64,000 nt of DNA from Orobanche coerulescens (Eukaryota; Streptophyta; Magnoliopsida; Lamiales; Orobanchaceae): the NCBI GenBank assembly GCA_033398695.1, contig CM065804.1, positions 13,253,001 to 13,317,000 on the forward strand. The letters run 5' to 3'. Each line of letters opens with the position of its first letter. The first letter of the stretch is position 1. The notes beneath the pieces were generated by a model, which was given only the letters and a program-made list of their open reading frames with translations, was not told the DNA's origin and searched no databases. The position numbers and the translations under genes are program-made. Shown one piece after another: positions 12,071 to 22,460 of this stretch.

Positions 12071-12888
12071 ATGTTTTCCTATGAGTATCGTGGCCCTTGG
12101 CATTTCATAAATCCCAATGTTCTTAATAATTCACCAAATAGGGTCAGTCAGCCCCTCCCCCAAAACAAAAGACCATGCTTGAACAATGTGTAGACGTTCT
12201 TAAAAATCCTGATAGTACCCTTTTTGAGCTAGAATGTGCACATCGTGGTCTTGAGGTTCACTACGGTTATTTTCCAGCTCATATATTTAGTAGTGAAGTT
12301 GAGGGGGAGGTTGAGAAGAACGACATGTTGAGCTTTAGGGTCGATCCCCCAGCACCTAATGATTTCATAAAGTGTGATGAGCCTAGAGAATAAGTTATCA
12401 TTGATGATGTTTCCAAAGAAATTCCATTAAATTGTCATCAAACTTCGACTAATAAGGTGAATACTTTTGTGCCAAAAATTTTATTAACGGTGCCACGCAT
12501 AATTTTTCCTAAATCCATAATGGGAGAGATTGACCCCATTACTCATGATTTTATTGAGGTTGATTCTTCGAGTTCTAATGAGGTTGTGCATGATAATGCT
12601 TTATTATTTGCCCATTCGAACTCTGCTTATTTTTTCATTCCTTATCATTATTATATTCTTCCATCATTTTTTGGTTGTCCGCATAATTATTCTTATTCAT
12701 TATTTTTGGCAACCGGGCATGAGCCAAAGCCTCCCCTATGGAATAAGAGGCTTATTGATTGCAAGAAGGGGGTATTTGGCAATCTCCCTATAAAGAAGCC
12801 ACGTTACATTCTTTTTGCCACGTCGTGCTCAAGACGTAAAATAGAGCGCTTGATGGGAGGCAACCCATCATTTTTACTTGCTTTCTAG
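12071..12888 (+). pseudogene. Element B internal ORF, unknown function
   Basis: A broken ORF occupies the place where gag would lie. It starts at the ATG at 12071 (MFSYEYRGPWHF). A frame change near 12170 leads into 72 codons (12175-12393, LEVHYGYFPAHIF), an in-frame stop follows, and then 143 codons run from 12457 to 12888 (GEIDPITHDFIEVDSSSS, then SCSRRKIERLMGGNP). I recognise no zinc knuckle, protease or polymerase motif, and I do not recognise the protein. It could be a private ORF of a non-autonomous family or a decayed gag. The last residues overlap a hairpin at 12851-12870 known from noncoding 3' regions of Athila-type elements, so the true end may be earlier. Confidence 0.45.
12851..12870 (+). 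other. Hairpin TGATGGG-AGGCAA-CCCATCA in element B
   Basis: A perfect 7-bp stem with a 6-base loop, preceded by AGCGCT. From general knowledge, a GCGCT...GGGAGGCAACCC motif recurs downstream of coding regions in plant Athila-type elements. This supports the lineage call and suggests a conserved RNA structure. Confidence 0.6.
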
Positions 12889-13073
12889 TTAGTTGTTTTT
12901 ATTTGATTTTTCGTTAGTAATTTATTTTTCTTTGTTTTGTTATTTCATTTGGATTCGTGTATTCTTGTTGGCCCTTATATCTCTGATATTCCTTTATAAC
13001 CCCTATGAGTTATTATTCTTCATATTCTAGTCTTTCTTGATTTAATGTCTATTGTTATCTCATGACTAGAGAC

Positions 13074-13086
13074 TAAGTTTGGGGGT
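13074..13086 (+). other. Internal PPT-like tract of element B
   Basis: TAAGTTTGGGGGT resembles the true PPT next to the 3' LTR (CAAGTTTGGGGGTATT, 14355-14370). It may be a second, central priming site or a duplicated motif. Confidence 0.4.
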
Positions 13087-13619
13087 CCCTCGTGATGTTG
13101 GGCGTTATTTGAAGTATGGATTGACCGACGTTTCCACTCAGACATGTGCGGGTGTTCAAGAAGACATTTGGAATAAGTTTCACTTTTCCTTATCTCTTTT
13201 ATTTTCACATGAGTTTTATTATTGATAATGTTATGTGTAGTGGACTTTATTTTGCATGTTGTTGATGGTTTTTGCAAGCTTGAATTTTATCGTGAATTTT
13301 TCGTGCTTCCATGTGTAAAACTGATGTTACGATACTGATTTCTCTTGGAAGAAACGGTTGACTTTTGGTCGAGTCGCAGTCATAGATATCTGTTTCTGTT
13401 GAGTATTCAATTAGGTCCGCAATTTTATCATTTTTGTAGAAATTTTAGCGGATAAGAGAGGAGACATACGTGTTTTCAAATCACCGTTTATACGTTTGGT
13501 TAAACTTTTCGCGTAGCTAATCATCCAGTAATATGAGTCTTGTTGGCACTTGGATTGAGTTTAGAGTCGGACAGTTTTTCCCCAAAAAAAAAAAAAAAAT
13601 CGAGATATTATTTGTTCTA

Positions 13620-13925
13620 TGATGGGAAGTCTAGTAACCGGGGGTATTCACGTGACCCGTTGTTTACTCTCGCGTAAAACGGCGACCCTGAATAGGTTAA
13701 TAATTTAGAAATATCGCATTACCGATGATGGGAAGCCTAGTAACCGGGGGTATTCACATGACCCGTTGTTTACTCTCGCGTAAAACAGCAACCTTGACAT
13801 GCGGGAATTGCTATTCGAGTTTTTTCTCCGCTGTAGAGGGGGACTTAGTAACTAGAAGCATCCATGTGCCCCATGAGTGTCTTTTACGTCAAACGGTTCC
13901 CCGATACATGAGAATGGAAATCCAC
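13620..13925 (+). repeat. Tandem repeats in element B 3' untranslated region
   Basis: Two close copies of a 106-base unit (13620-13725 and 13726-13831) share TGATGGGAAG, TAACCGGGGGTATTCAC and TTTACTCTCGCGTAAAAC. A third, much diverged copy follows to about 13925 (AACTAGAAGCATCCATGTG, TTTTACGTCAAACG). Such variable tandem repeats are usual between the coding region and the PPT in Tat/Athila elements. The rest of 12889-14354 holds no other gene. Confidence 0.8.
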
Positions 13926-14354
13926 CCTAGGATCATCCCGATGAAATATCCCGAGAACCGAAACCTAGTGGTTAACTCGAATCATATTATTGATCGTACA
14001 TAAGGGAATGCTGTCCTAGGCGTAATTTTGATAATGAAACTCTTGAATTTTGCCACTAGACTGTGGGACTGGGCAAATTGGCTTGTTTAATCTAACCCTT
14101 CATATTGACGGTCGGTTAAATTCACGATTGTCAATCTTTGAGCTTGATTTTCTTCATGAACGATTGATTAGGACTGAAATTGGTTACTTTGTGGAATCAG
14201 TGTCCTGGACGTGACTCACTATTACGATACTTGTATTATTCTTTGAGATTTTCAGGGTAGTATTGATTAAGTTGAACACTATGGATTTGCGTGATTATTC
14301 ACGATACATTTTGTTTAAAATTGAAAATTGTTTGCTTGAGGACAAGCAAAGGCT

Positions 14355-14370
14355 CAAGTTTGGGGGTATT
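14355..14370 (+). other. Element B polypurine tract
   Basis: CAAGTTTGGGGGTATT directly precedes the 3' LTR, a form common in Athila-like elements. Confidence 0.8.
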
Positions 14371-15665
14371 TGTTAGGCGTATTTTTATTCGCTTTTATAT
14401 CATTATTTTATATCCATTTTGAGCCTAAATCAGCATAAATGAGATTTTAATGCATTATTTTTATATGTTTTGCAGGAAATCGGAGTCCGGAAGCCAAAAT
14501 GATGAAAAACGGGCGAAAATAGCATTTTTTGGTCATGAGCCGCGGCACACACCAAGTGAACCGCGGCACACGAAGACAACCAGCGAATGATGTGCACACT
14601 GTACTGTGTGCCGCGGCACACACCAAGTGAGCCGCGGCACAGAATGCGCAAAGAGACGCCACTGCTTCTGACAAATGTGTGTTGGTGAATTTGATAATTT
14701 GGGCCGCTGGAGCTTTTGTTTTTGTTGGGCCGTGAGAGCACTTGGTGGAAAAAAAGGTTTGATGACTTTTCCTTTTCCTTGAGACACCTACCAGGGCGGG
14801 GGAATGGAAAAAGAAAAAAAAAACCATAAAAGGAAAAAGAATGAGAACAGACGAAGAGGAGGGGGAAAGCAGGGAGTTTTCGGCGGTGGAAGAAATAAGG
14901 AGAAAACAAGGTGTAGATTTGTGGGGGCGACGACAAGACCACGGATTCCTACGGTTTTTCTGCATCTTAATTTTTAGATTTATTTGAGTAGGATTTTGAT
15001 TGTAGCCAATTTCATGACGGTTTGATTATTTATTATTATTTCGATTTACTCGTTATTCTATTGAATTGGATTCTTCTTACTGTTCTTAATGCTTTTTAAT
15101 TGTCTGGCCAACAGTTAATTTGTTTTGAATGTCTTTATGGATTCGGGAGATGAAATTTAGGCATAGTTCTTGTTAGACGAATCATAATTTTCGTGAGATA
15201 GGAATATACTCATGCGAATTGTGAAGCCTGTTATTGTGGGAATTCTTGAACTGTTTTAGCTATTAATTATCTGATTCGAATAGGGATATATCGAGTTAGT
15301 AATTTGTAGTATTTTCTATCGACCTTGGGAAAGGCTTTAGAATAATTTAGGAATTCCTGGCTTACAATCAATTGAATAACAGTGAATTGAATCGAATAAA
15401 TATCATTCCCGATTGTTTGAGGTGAAAACCATAATCCTACCCCTTATTAGTATTATTATTATTATTATTATTAGTACTATTATTTACTTTCTGCAATTAG
15501 TTTAGATATAAACTCTATTTAATTGTTCTTCAAATAAAATTGTGAGTTGACTAAATTTTGGTACTTAGTGAAATCAGTCCTCGAGGGAACGATACTTTAC
15601 TTATCACTTTATTACTTGTTGACACCGTGCACTTGCGGCATATTGTGAGGGATTTTCCCACAACA
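14371..15665 (+). repeat. Element B 3' LTR
   Basis: An uninterrupted 1295-base LTR, TGTTAGGCG to CCACAACA. Its palindrome array is at 14538-14641. The TATA-like position reads CCATAAAAGG (14824-14833) instead of CTATAAAAGG. It is followed by the duplicated target GCGAG. Confidence 0.93.
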
Positions 15666-15670
15666 GCGAG

Positions 15671-17081
15671 ATACGTCTAGCACAGATGGAGGATCCTGAA
15701 TTACGTGTGATTGGTGCAAAAATCGAGGGAGGAGGTGTTTCCAACTATAAGATCCAGGGTGATTTGGTGAGGTTCAAGAACAGGATCTGTATCCCGCCGA
15801 ATGACGGGCTGAAGTAAACTATACTAAAGGAGGTGCACTCCACTCCCTATTCTATTCACCCAGGAGCAAGTAAGATGTATAAAGATTTGCGACAGAGTTT
15901 TTGGTGGAAAAATATGAAATGGGAAGTTGCTAGATTCGTCGCCCGATGTATGACGTGCCAACAAGAAGATTGAACACTGCAGACCAGCTGGAATCATGCA
16001 ACCCCTACCCATCCCGGAGTGGAAATGGGAGAGCATATCGATGGATTTTGTCACTAAGCTACCAACGGCGGTGGGAGGAAAGGATACAATTTGGGTCATT
16101 GTCGATCGATTGATGAAATCAGCACATTTCATTCCTATTCAAGAGACAACCGGGATAGAGCAATTGGCCGCCATTTTCATCAAGGAGATCGTGAGGCTGC
16201 ACGGCGTTCCCTCGTCCATCATTTCGGATAGGGACACCACATACGTGTCTCATTTTTGGAAAGTTGTCCATAAAGCTATGGGGACCCAAATACATTTTAG
16301 CACGGCTTATCACACTCAGACGGATGGACAGACCAAATGCACGATTCAAACCTTGGAAGATATGTTGAGGTCATGTGTGCTCGATTGGTGTAAGGATTGG
16401 GCTAGACATCTGGGATTAGTGGAGTTCTCATACAACAACAGCTGGCATGCAAGCATAGGCATGGCACCATTTGAGGCCCTGTATGGGCGAAGATGCAAGT
16501 CGCCGTTATGCTGGGATGATGCTTCTGACACCGTGGTTACTGAGTTAGATCTGATCCAGGAGTCCATTAAGAAGATCTCTATCGTTCGAAAGGACATGCT
16601 AGCCGCGCAGATCCGGCAGAAATCTTATGCCAAGAACCGATAGCGACCGTTAGAATTTGCGATCGGGGATCATGTTTGGGTCAAAGTATCACTTATACGG
16701 GGTATCCGGCGTTTAGGACAAAAAGGCAAGTTAAGCCCGAGGTTTATAGGCCTGTTTGAGATATTGGACCGGGTAGGGAAGCTCGCGTATCGATTATCTC
16801 TACCACCGCATCTGGATGGAGTGCATAACGTCTTTCACGTCTACCAGTTAAGGAAGTATGTCTATGATCCGAATCACAAACTCAATTTTGAAGAAGTGGA
16901 AATTTCCAAAGATGTTACCTTTAGAGAGGTACCGATCACCATCTTGGATCGGCGTATGAAGATATTGCGAAATAAAGCCATACCCCTCGTGAAGGTACAG
17001 TGGTCGCACCGCGGCATGGAAGAAGAGACTTTGGAAACCGAGTCGAACATGAAGGAGAGTCATCCCGAGTTATTTTCTTAG
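15671..17081 (+). pseudogene. Element A integrase and chromodomain-like tail
   Basis: The integrase continues across the B insertion (IRLAQMEDPELRVI). The HHCC zinc finger lies at 15833-15966 (VHSTPYSIHPGASKMY, then RCMTCQQ) with a stop at 15791 and a frameshift near 15966. The core runs 15996-16643 (DFVTKLP, SDRDTTYVS). At the position of the catalytic Glu the sequence reads DGQTKCTIQTLED where relatives have DGQSERTIQTLED, so the active-site Glu appears to be Lys. A stop at 16641 is followed by [27 protein letters not shown] and a chromodomain-type end (PLVKVQWSHRGMEEETLETE). It is dead by stop, frameshift and active-site loss. Confidence 0.88.
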
Positions 17082-17097
17082 TTTCGGGACGAATCTA

Positions 17098-17116
17098 TTT
17101 TTTAAGGGGGGCGATA
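17098..17116 (+). other. Element A polypurine tract
   Basis: TTTTTAAGGGGGGCGATA stands directly before the LTR start TGTAATACG. Confidence 0.85.
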
Positions 17117-19438
17117 TGTAATACGACTAGTATTTCATGCTTAATTACCTTGTACTGTGTGATTTCTTGTAATGTGGTGATGTTTTTCCTTATTTATTAT
17201 TTCATTAAATTCTATGCAACTGTACAATGTGGATGAAATGGAGGTGACACGCCTTGACGCCGTTGGGCAATTGTCGGTGCGAATATGACGGTGGCCAACG
17301 TCGATAATTGTTGACGAGTGGAAAGGACGGTCACCCCGAGATGGTTAAAATGTGATATGTGGCTAAAGGATTGAATGTCTAACGCACGCTATAATATATG
17401 ACTAATATACGCTAAAATTTGAGCATTACGTACGTTAAGGTAACTAGATTACGTACGTAATGGGTGAGTTGGTCTCCCGACTAGAATCTTCCTTTTGACG
17501 CGGATGAAGCTACTTTCGGCGGGCTAGAGGACAAACGAGTCAACTCTTCATAGCATACGCTATCCTTCAAGCTTAACGTACGCTACGGACTGGAGCCTTA
17601 CGTACGTAAAGACGACTTACGACGTAACACATGGGCACATTTCAATCGGTGGGCTCGACGGCCTTTACCTACGTTAACCATTATACATAGCATACGTAAA
17701 ACGCATTACGTATGTAAATCCTAGAACGTTAATATACGTTAACGAAATCGAGTGTTATAAAATAACACTCCCACCTTCATTTCTCCCGTCCCAAAACTTG
17801 AAGTGAAGAACTCTTGAAGCTTTTCCACGGCCTTATACTCAATTCTTGGCCTCTCATACACTTGGATTAACATAGAGTAGGTGATTTCGTAAGCTCCGGT
17901 GAAGATTATCCAAGTCATTCAACCCATTCCTCATTTATCCTCGTGGCTCTTGTTGATTTGTCATCTCTCCTCATTGTTCTTCATCTTCTAAGGTAAGTCT
18001 ATCAATCCTTTGAGTAATCTCTTCAATGTTGTTGATTATTACTCGTTATATTACGGGTACTTGGGTATATTTGCTAAAATATCGTAGACTATCTAATGGA
18101 CGAACTTGTAGTAATCGGAGTTGTCATTGTTCGTATATTTCGTTTTCATACAACTCGTTGTAACAATCACATGCGAGAACTTCCATCTCAATTTACATTT
18201 GGATCATATATAATCGACGAATCAATTGTAGAAGGATTTCGTAGGAATTCATCAACGTTTGATAAACTAGTCGTAACTTACTCTTGCGATATGATGATCA
18301 ACGTTAACATTAATAGGGGAATCAATTCGAGAGTATTAATATCATTGAGAATTGAATGCCGAAATCATTGTGTAAAATGATAGTCTACCGATTGAAGTAC
18401 TCGTAATAGAGAAATGGATTAGGATTATGGGATTTGATGATGCTACGGTCGTTTGTTACCAATCGAATGATGATAGTGATAGTCTTGTTGAGCAAATCGA
18501 TGTATCTAAACGTTAACTGTTGAATTGAACGGTATAATGGTACGTAATGCTTATGAACTTAGAAAAATGATACTAATATTGGTAATTAAGACTACGCTAG
18601 GAATCCGATTAGGGAAGGGAGACTAGTTTTATTCATCATGACCGTACAAGGTGTTAATCGGATATTACGTGACTAGGTAAAGCTCGAGCGGGCGTGGAGG
18701 TCCCGGTTATCATGAAACACCTACCTTCGGATCACAGGTAAGTGAAATCTTACTCGATAAATGCTAATATTATTGTAATGTTCGTATTTATGAATGTGCC
18801 ATTGTTGATGAATGTCGATGGTTGTCTTTCTCTAAAATGTGTTATAAATGGGCTGATGTGTTGGGGATAAGACCTGTATGGTACCCGTATGGAAATGTGT
18901 TAGGGTATAAGACCCGAATTGGGCACCTATGTTCTGGGGTATTCCCATGTGGATACTTTCGTGACCCTTGGTTGCGACCTTGGGGTTTATATGATAAAAA
19001 GAGAAAGACAACGTCGGTCGCGTGGTGAAATATTTTCTGTTGGTTATATGGCATTGTGTTCGGTAAAATTGTGTATATCGTTGCTAATGATCGTTATTGG
19101 TATGCATTCTCGATTCTGGTTACTGGCATGAATTGTCGTGCCAGGTAAATTTGTTGATTATGTGCAGGACATTCCTGAGGGGTTCGGTCAGACTTGAACG
19201 GTGTTGGAATAAACTCTTGCCGCTGCTTAAATTAAATTTGGTCTTTTAAACCACCGTTATGTAATAATCGAACTTTGAACTATGTTTCTCCTTTAAACCT
19301 TTCGGCTCATGTTATGTAACCGTGAACTTATTGTTTTATTGCATTTTCTTTAAAATATCTATTTTCTAAACTAGCCTCGTGGGTCCCACGTGGGATTCAC
19401 GGCACTGTAATACCTCGGGAGATTTTGGGGGTGTTAGA
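17117..19438 (+). repeat. Element A 3' LTR
   Basis: It begins TGTAATACGAC and ends GGGGGTGTTAGA. The last 60 bases (GGGTCCCACGTGGGATTCAC, then CTGTAATACC) match the end of element C's LTR when C is read on the minus strand, which fixes the right boundary. The final A of TTACA is preceded by G where C is expected, so the terminus is slightly decayed. The partner LTR is outside the window. Confidence 0.82.
17380..17764 (+). promoter_or_regulatory. TACGTA palindrome cluster and TATA box in A LTR
   Basis: Many TACGTACGTAA, ATACGCTA and ACGTTAA units crowd 17380-17752, including a perfect 14-base palindrome at 17448-17461 (ATTACGTACGTAAT). The cluster ends against TTATAAAATAA (17755-17764), the probable TATA box. 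Its place matches the arrays of elements B, C and D, but the motif differs. Confidence 0.55.
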
Positions 19439-20533
19439 TGGTACGTATTGTTCCTTCGACGATCATTTGCCCTTTTGATTGTAGTTCCATGAAGACCAGG
19501 AACACGAGACATAGGCTGAGACATAGGAACACGAATACGTGGCCTCTCAGACTGAGGTCCTCTAGTCATAATCCTGTCCTGGACACGTGGTAAAGCACCT
19601 CCCTCCACTAAGATATCATCATCCCTCAGATATGAGTAAAAGATCCAACCTCGATTTCTTGTCGTAACATAGCGCATGCTACGTATTGTTCCTTCGACGA
19701 TCATTTGCCCTTTTGATTGCAGTTCGATGAAGACCAGTCAAATCCACACCTTCATTTTCAAATATTTCTGTCAAAAAATAAAACCAAAAGGCAGACCAAT
19801 TTTTCTTTGACGGTCCTTCTTCGCAAACCCATTTTTGTGGAATATCATCCCTTTTTGACAAACCATTTCATAACAACCGCGACAAAGTTTACTTGTTCAT
19901 CCTTTAGAACGTGATAAATGATCTTTATATAAATATTGACCAAATTTTGTTGCACATTCACCTTTGCATCAAACTCCGTGTGATGACATCATGAAGCGAC
20001 GGATATTTAAGCCGAATCGTTATTTTCAAAATTTTTATTATTTACCTCAATCGTAGTTTGAGTTTTGAGATAATTGTGAATCGTTATTTTGTTTAAATTT
20101 TCATCTTCCACATCATCATTGATATTATTTGAAGAAAAAATCCCGGTGCATAGTACACCTTCGTTTGATAAACCAAAAATTTTCGAGAGTTGACAGCATC
20201 AGTTTATAGATTTTCCATGAACCAACGAGTGAACAACAACTAATCCATTAGTATTGTAACTAATCGAAAAATTTGCATAAAATTCTTTAACTATTCTTTA
20301 TAGACGAGCCTCGCCATTCTCACAAATTTCACTATTCCCAGAATATAAAAAATTCCTCAATATTTATCCCAATTCTTTTCAATGACTCGAAATCAAAATG
20401 ATGGCTCGAAGTGACATATTTATCTACAAGAATTTCGAGAAATACCTTTTCTGATTGAGGGTTGATGAACAGGGCCGGATCTGATGTATTCGACAAAGAT
20501 TCTCCTCTTCTCTTCTTACCCGAGCGAGTGTTT
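19439..20533 (-). pseudogene. Relic ORF resembling the plant retroelement 'putative plant transposon protein' type
   Basis: The minus strand holds broken coding-like DNA into which element D has inserted at its 5' end (TGTTT at 20529-20533 repeated at 30552-30556). Readable pieces are TRSGKKRRGESLS and SEKVFLEILVDKY (20332-20562), a middle part in other frames with FYANF- and HGK-like motifs, and FYFLTEIFENEGVDLTG (19679-19861). The order and spacing recall the uncharacterised plant transposon domain found in some Gypsy and Copia ORFs, but I cannot confirm it without a profile search. A 59-base segment is present twice (19441-19499 and 19679-19737), duplicating KRANDRRRNNT. The 5' part beyond D is at 30557-30640. 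Confidence 0.4.
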
Positions 20534-21464
20534 TGTTGGTAAAAACGACACAAAGACGTCACAACGAAAAATACGGAAACTCATTTGACAACTTTCCCAA
20601 TCTTCAATTGTAGCTTTGAGGTTACCAACGAGTAAAGTAAATCAAATACAACTCGACAAACAATACAAATGATATCTAAAACAATAAACAACGAGACATA
20701 ATTTTTAGCGTGGAAAACCCCTCAATACGGGAGTAAAAACCACGGGACCGAAGCCGCTTAAATCTACTATCACCAATTCACAATACACGATTCGTCCCTA
20801 ATACAAACTAGAGGTATACAACGATAATCTTCACATACTTGGTAATAACCAATCTTCAGGTATTTGGAATACACAACAACAAGATCGAGAAAGAAAAACA
20901 CCGTAAATAGCTTACACAAAAAGCTAACAAAATACCCAAACTTCCGGAATCAAAACCTCGATCTATTCCGGTGAAAAGTTTTGTCCAATCGCTACCAAGC
21001 ACTTGTAAAAATATCACGACGATCTGATCGGTACAACTCCGGGAAATGGAACAAGTATTTCTCTCTTTCTTTTCTCTCTTGTATCTCTCTCTCTCTATCT
21101 CTCTCTCTCTCTCACAAGTGTCTTCTCTCAAAAGTGGTGAAGTTATAATGAAAAATACAGAAAAATCTGCTAAAAAAGAATCCCCAAGGGATGGGTTGAC
21201 TTCGGGTGCCGCGGCCCGAGCAAGGTGTGCCGCGGCACACTCAGAAATTGGACGAGAGGAGGCGCCCAGGGGGCCGCGGCCCAGAGTACAGCAGGGGAGG
21301 GGAATTTCAGGGGGCTGCAGGCCGCGGGTCTTGTGTCGTGGCCCGGAGTACAGTGGATGAGGGAGAGTTGAGGAAAAATGTGTGCTGCGGCCCGGAGGGC
21401 TTGTGCTTCGGCACAGAGTCCAGTCGACTCTGAGAAGGCCTATATTTCGGAAATAACTCCTACA
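20534..21464 (-). repeat. Element D 3' LTR
   Basis: About 931 bases, the partner of 29658-30551. It contains a CCGCGG-rich palindrome array (21205-21425). The minus-strand TATA-like CATTATAACT lies at 21141-21150, with a short CT-rich run at 21057-21115. Confidence 0.92.
21141..21425 (-). promoter_or_regulatory. CCGCGG palindrome array and TATA-like box in D 3' LTR
   Basis: GTGCCGCGGCACAC, GGCCGCGGCCC and derived units recur six or more times at 21205-21425, upstream (element sense) of the TATA-like CATTATAACT at 21141-21150. The other LTR has a thinner version at 30318-30512 with its box near 30255-30264. The unit is nearly the same as in element B although D is Copia. Confidence 0.55.
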
Positions 21465-21526
21465 AATCTCCTCCTTTCCGGAATATAGGAAGAGTTTGCC
21501 ATCCCGGTGATCGAGCAATATATCTT
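21465..21526 (-). other. Element D polypurine tract and end of pol
   Basis: Minus-strand CCGGAAAGGAGGAGATT precedes the 3' LTR. The bases up to 21526 carry the last pol codons, cut off from 25656 onward by element E. Confidence 0.75.
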
Positions 21527-22460
21527 TGTTGTTGCCCAAAATATTTATCCGAAGATTAATACTGCTGGAAGACGGACAACAAACAAATGCGGGAGCACTT
21601 CCGAGAGAAGGTAAATAATACAAGATTTGCCGGGTTTGTTAGGCCCGGGCTTGAATGCTCTCGCGAGATGTTATTAATACAAATATTCGTGGATACAAGT
21701 ATTAATTAGAGAAATCTAAATACAATGAGTGTAAAAAGACTCTGTTGATCCGGCTCTTGAGCGAAGCTAGGTGTTCTTCGTCCCGCCGGTAATCTGCTCG
21801 AGGAGAAAAGGCCGGGAGAAGTAAGACCGAAAGAAAGCTGTTGCCAAGAGTTGGATGTTAGCCAAGAGCTGTATATTGTTTCGTATTGAGTGCTTGAATC
21901 GTGAGATTGCCTCGGAAAATACAAGTGCAGTGCTTGCTTATATAGGACAATGGGTCTGTCCTTCTTTTGCCGATCGCTGCCGGCCATTTTAATATTCCGC
22001 CGATCGTCACGGCCAATACTTTAATGGGGCGATCTCTGGGTCACAAGCTAAAGTCCAAGGAAGATCTTGTTTGTCGAATAAAGTCCAATGCGGTGGGCGC
22101 CACTGGCGGTCCAATAAGGGGCCATCACGTGTCCGAGTCGGGCCAACATGTGGCCCTACCGGCAAGCTTTCGCGGCTGGGCCGGTGGAGGGAATCTGCCG
22201 ATTGTGGTCAATGGCCCGGATTCGCGGATCTTGTCCCGGCCTTTGCACGTGGGGCGATCTTGAGGCTCGGCCTTTGCCGACTGGATGTCCGTCGGTGGTG
22301 ATCGACACGGATGGTCTTCGGAGGTCGCCATCGGCCGTGGATGGCGTCGCCGAGCGAGCTTGCCTTGGTCGCTCGCGGTGACTTCGCCGCTCGGCTCGTA
22401 AGTCGATCGCTCGGCCTCGGAGGCGATCGCGGTCGGAAGGTGTTAAATCTTGACACAACA
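21527..22460 (-). repeat. Element E 3' LTR
   Basis: The left copy. On the minus strand a purine tract (GGTCGGGGCAAT, 22461-22472) precedes it. The TATA-like box on the minus strand is TATATAAGC at 21936-21944. It is shorter than the right copy by many small losses in GC-rich words. Confidence 0.9.

Larger units (their letters stand above)
822..15665 (+). mobile_element. Element B: large non-autonomous Athila-like LTR retrotransposon
   Basis: Two LTRs of about 1.3 kb, starting TGTTAGGCG and ending CCACAACA, flank about 2.4 kb of internal sequence. Identical 5-bp duplications GCGAG sit immediately outside (817-821 and 15666-15670), so the boundaries are exact. The primer site after the 5' LTR (TGGCGCCGTTGACGGGGA) resembles the 3' end of tRNA-Asp and is usual for Athila/Tat elements, as is the tract AAGTTTGGGGG before the 3' LTR. 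No protease, RT, RNase H or integrase is recognisable inside, so it must have relied on a partner for movement. The 5' LTR is itself split by element C. Lineage is inferred from PBS, PPT and layout, not from coding domains. Confidence 0.85.
1..19438 (+). mobile_element. Element A: Tekay-like Ty3/Gypsy chromovirus, 5' truncated by window edge, split by element B
   Basis: A plus-strand Ty3/Gypsy element enters the window inside its reverse transcriptase. It runs through RNase H and the integrase start to 816, is interrupted by element B (822-15665, with GCGAG duplicated at 817-821 and 15666-15670), and resumes in the integrase at 15671. It ends with a chromodomain-like tail, a purine tract and a 3' LTR. 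The order RT, RNase H, integrase and chromodomain, plus the family tail FHVYQLRKYV, is typical of Tekay/Del chromoviruses. Gag, protease and the 5' LTR lie outside the window. Frameshifts and stops make it non-functional. As the outermost layer of the nest it is the oldest of the three insertions. Confidence 0.88.
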
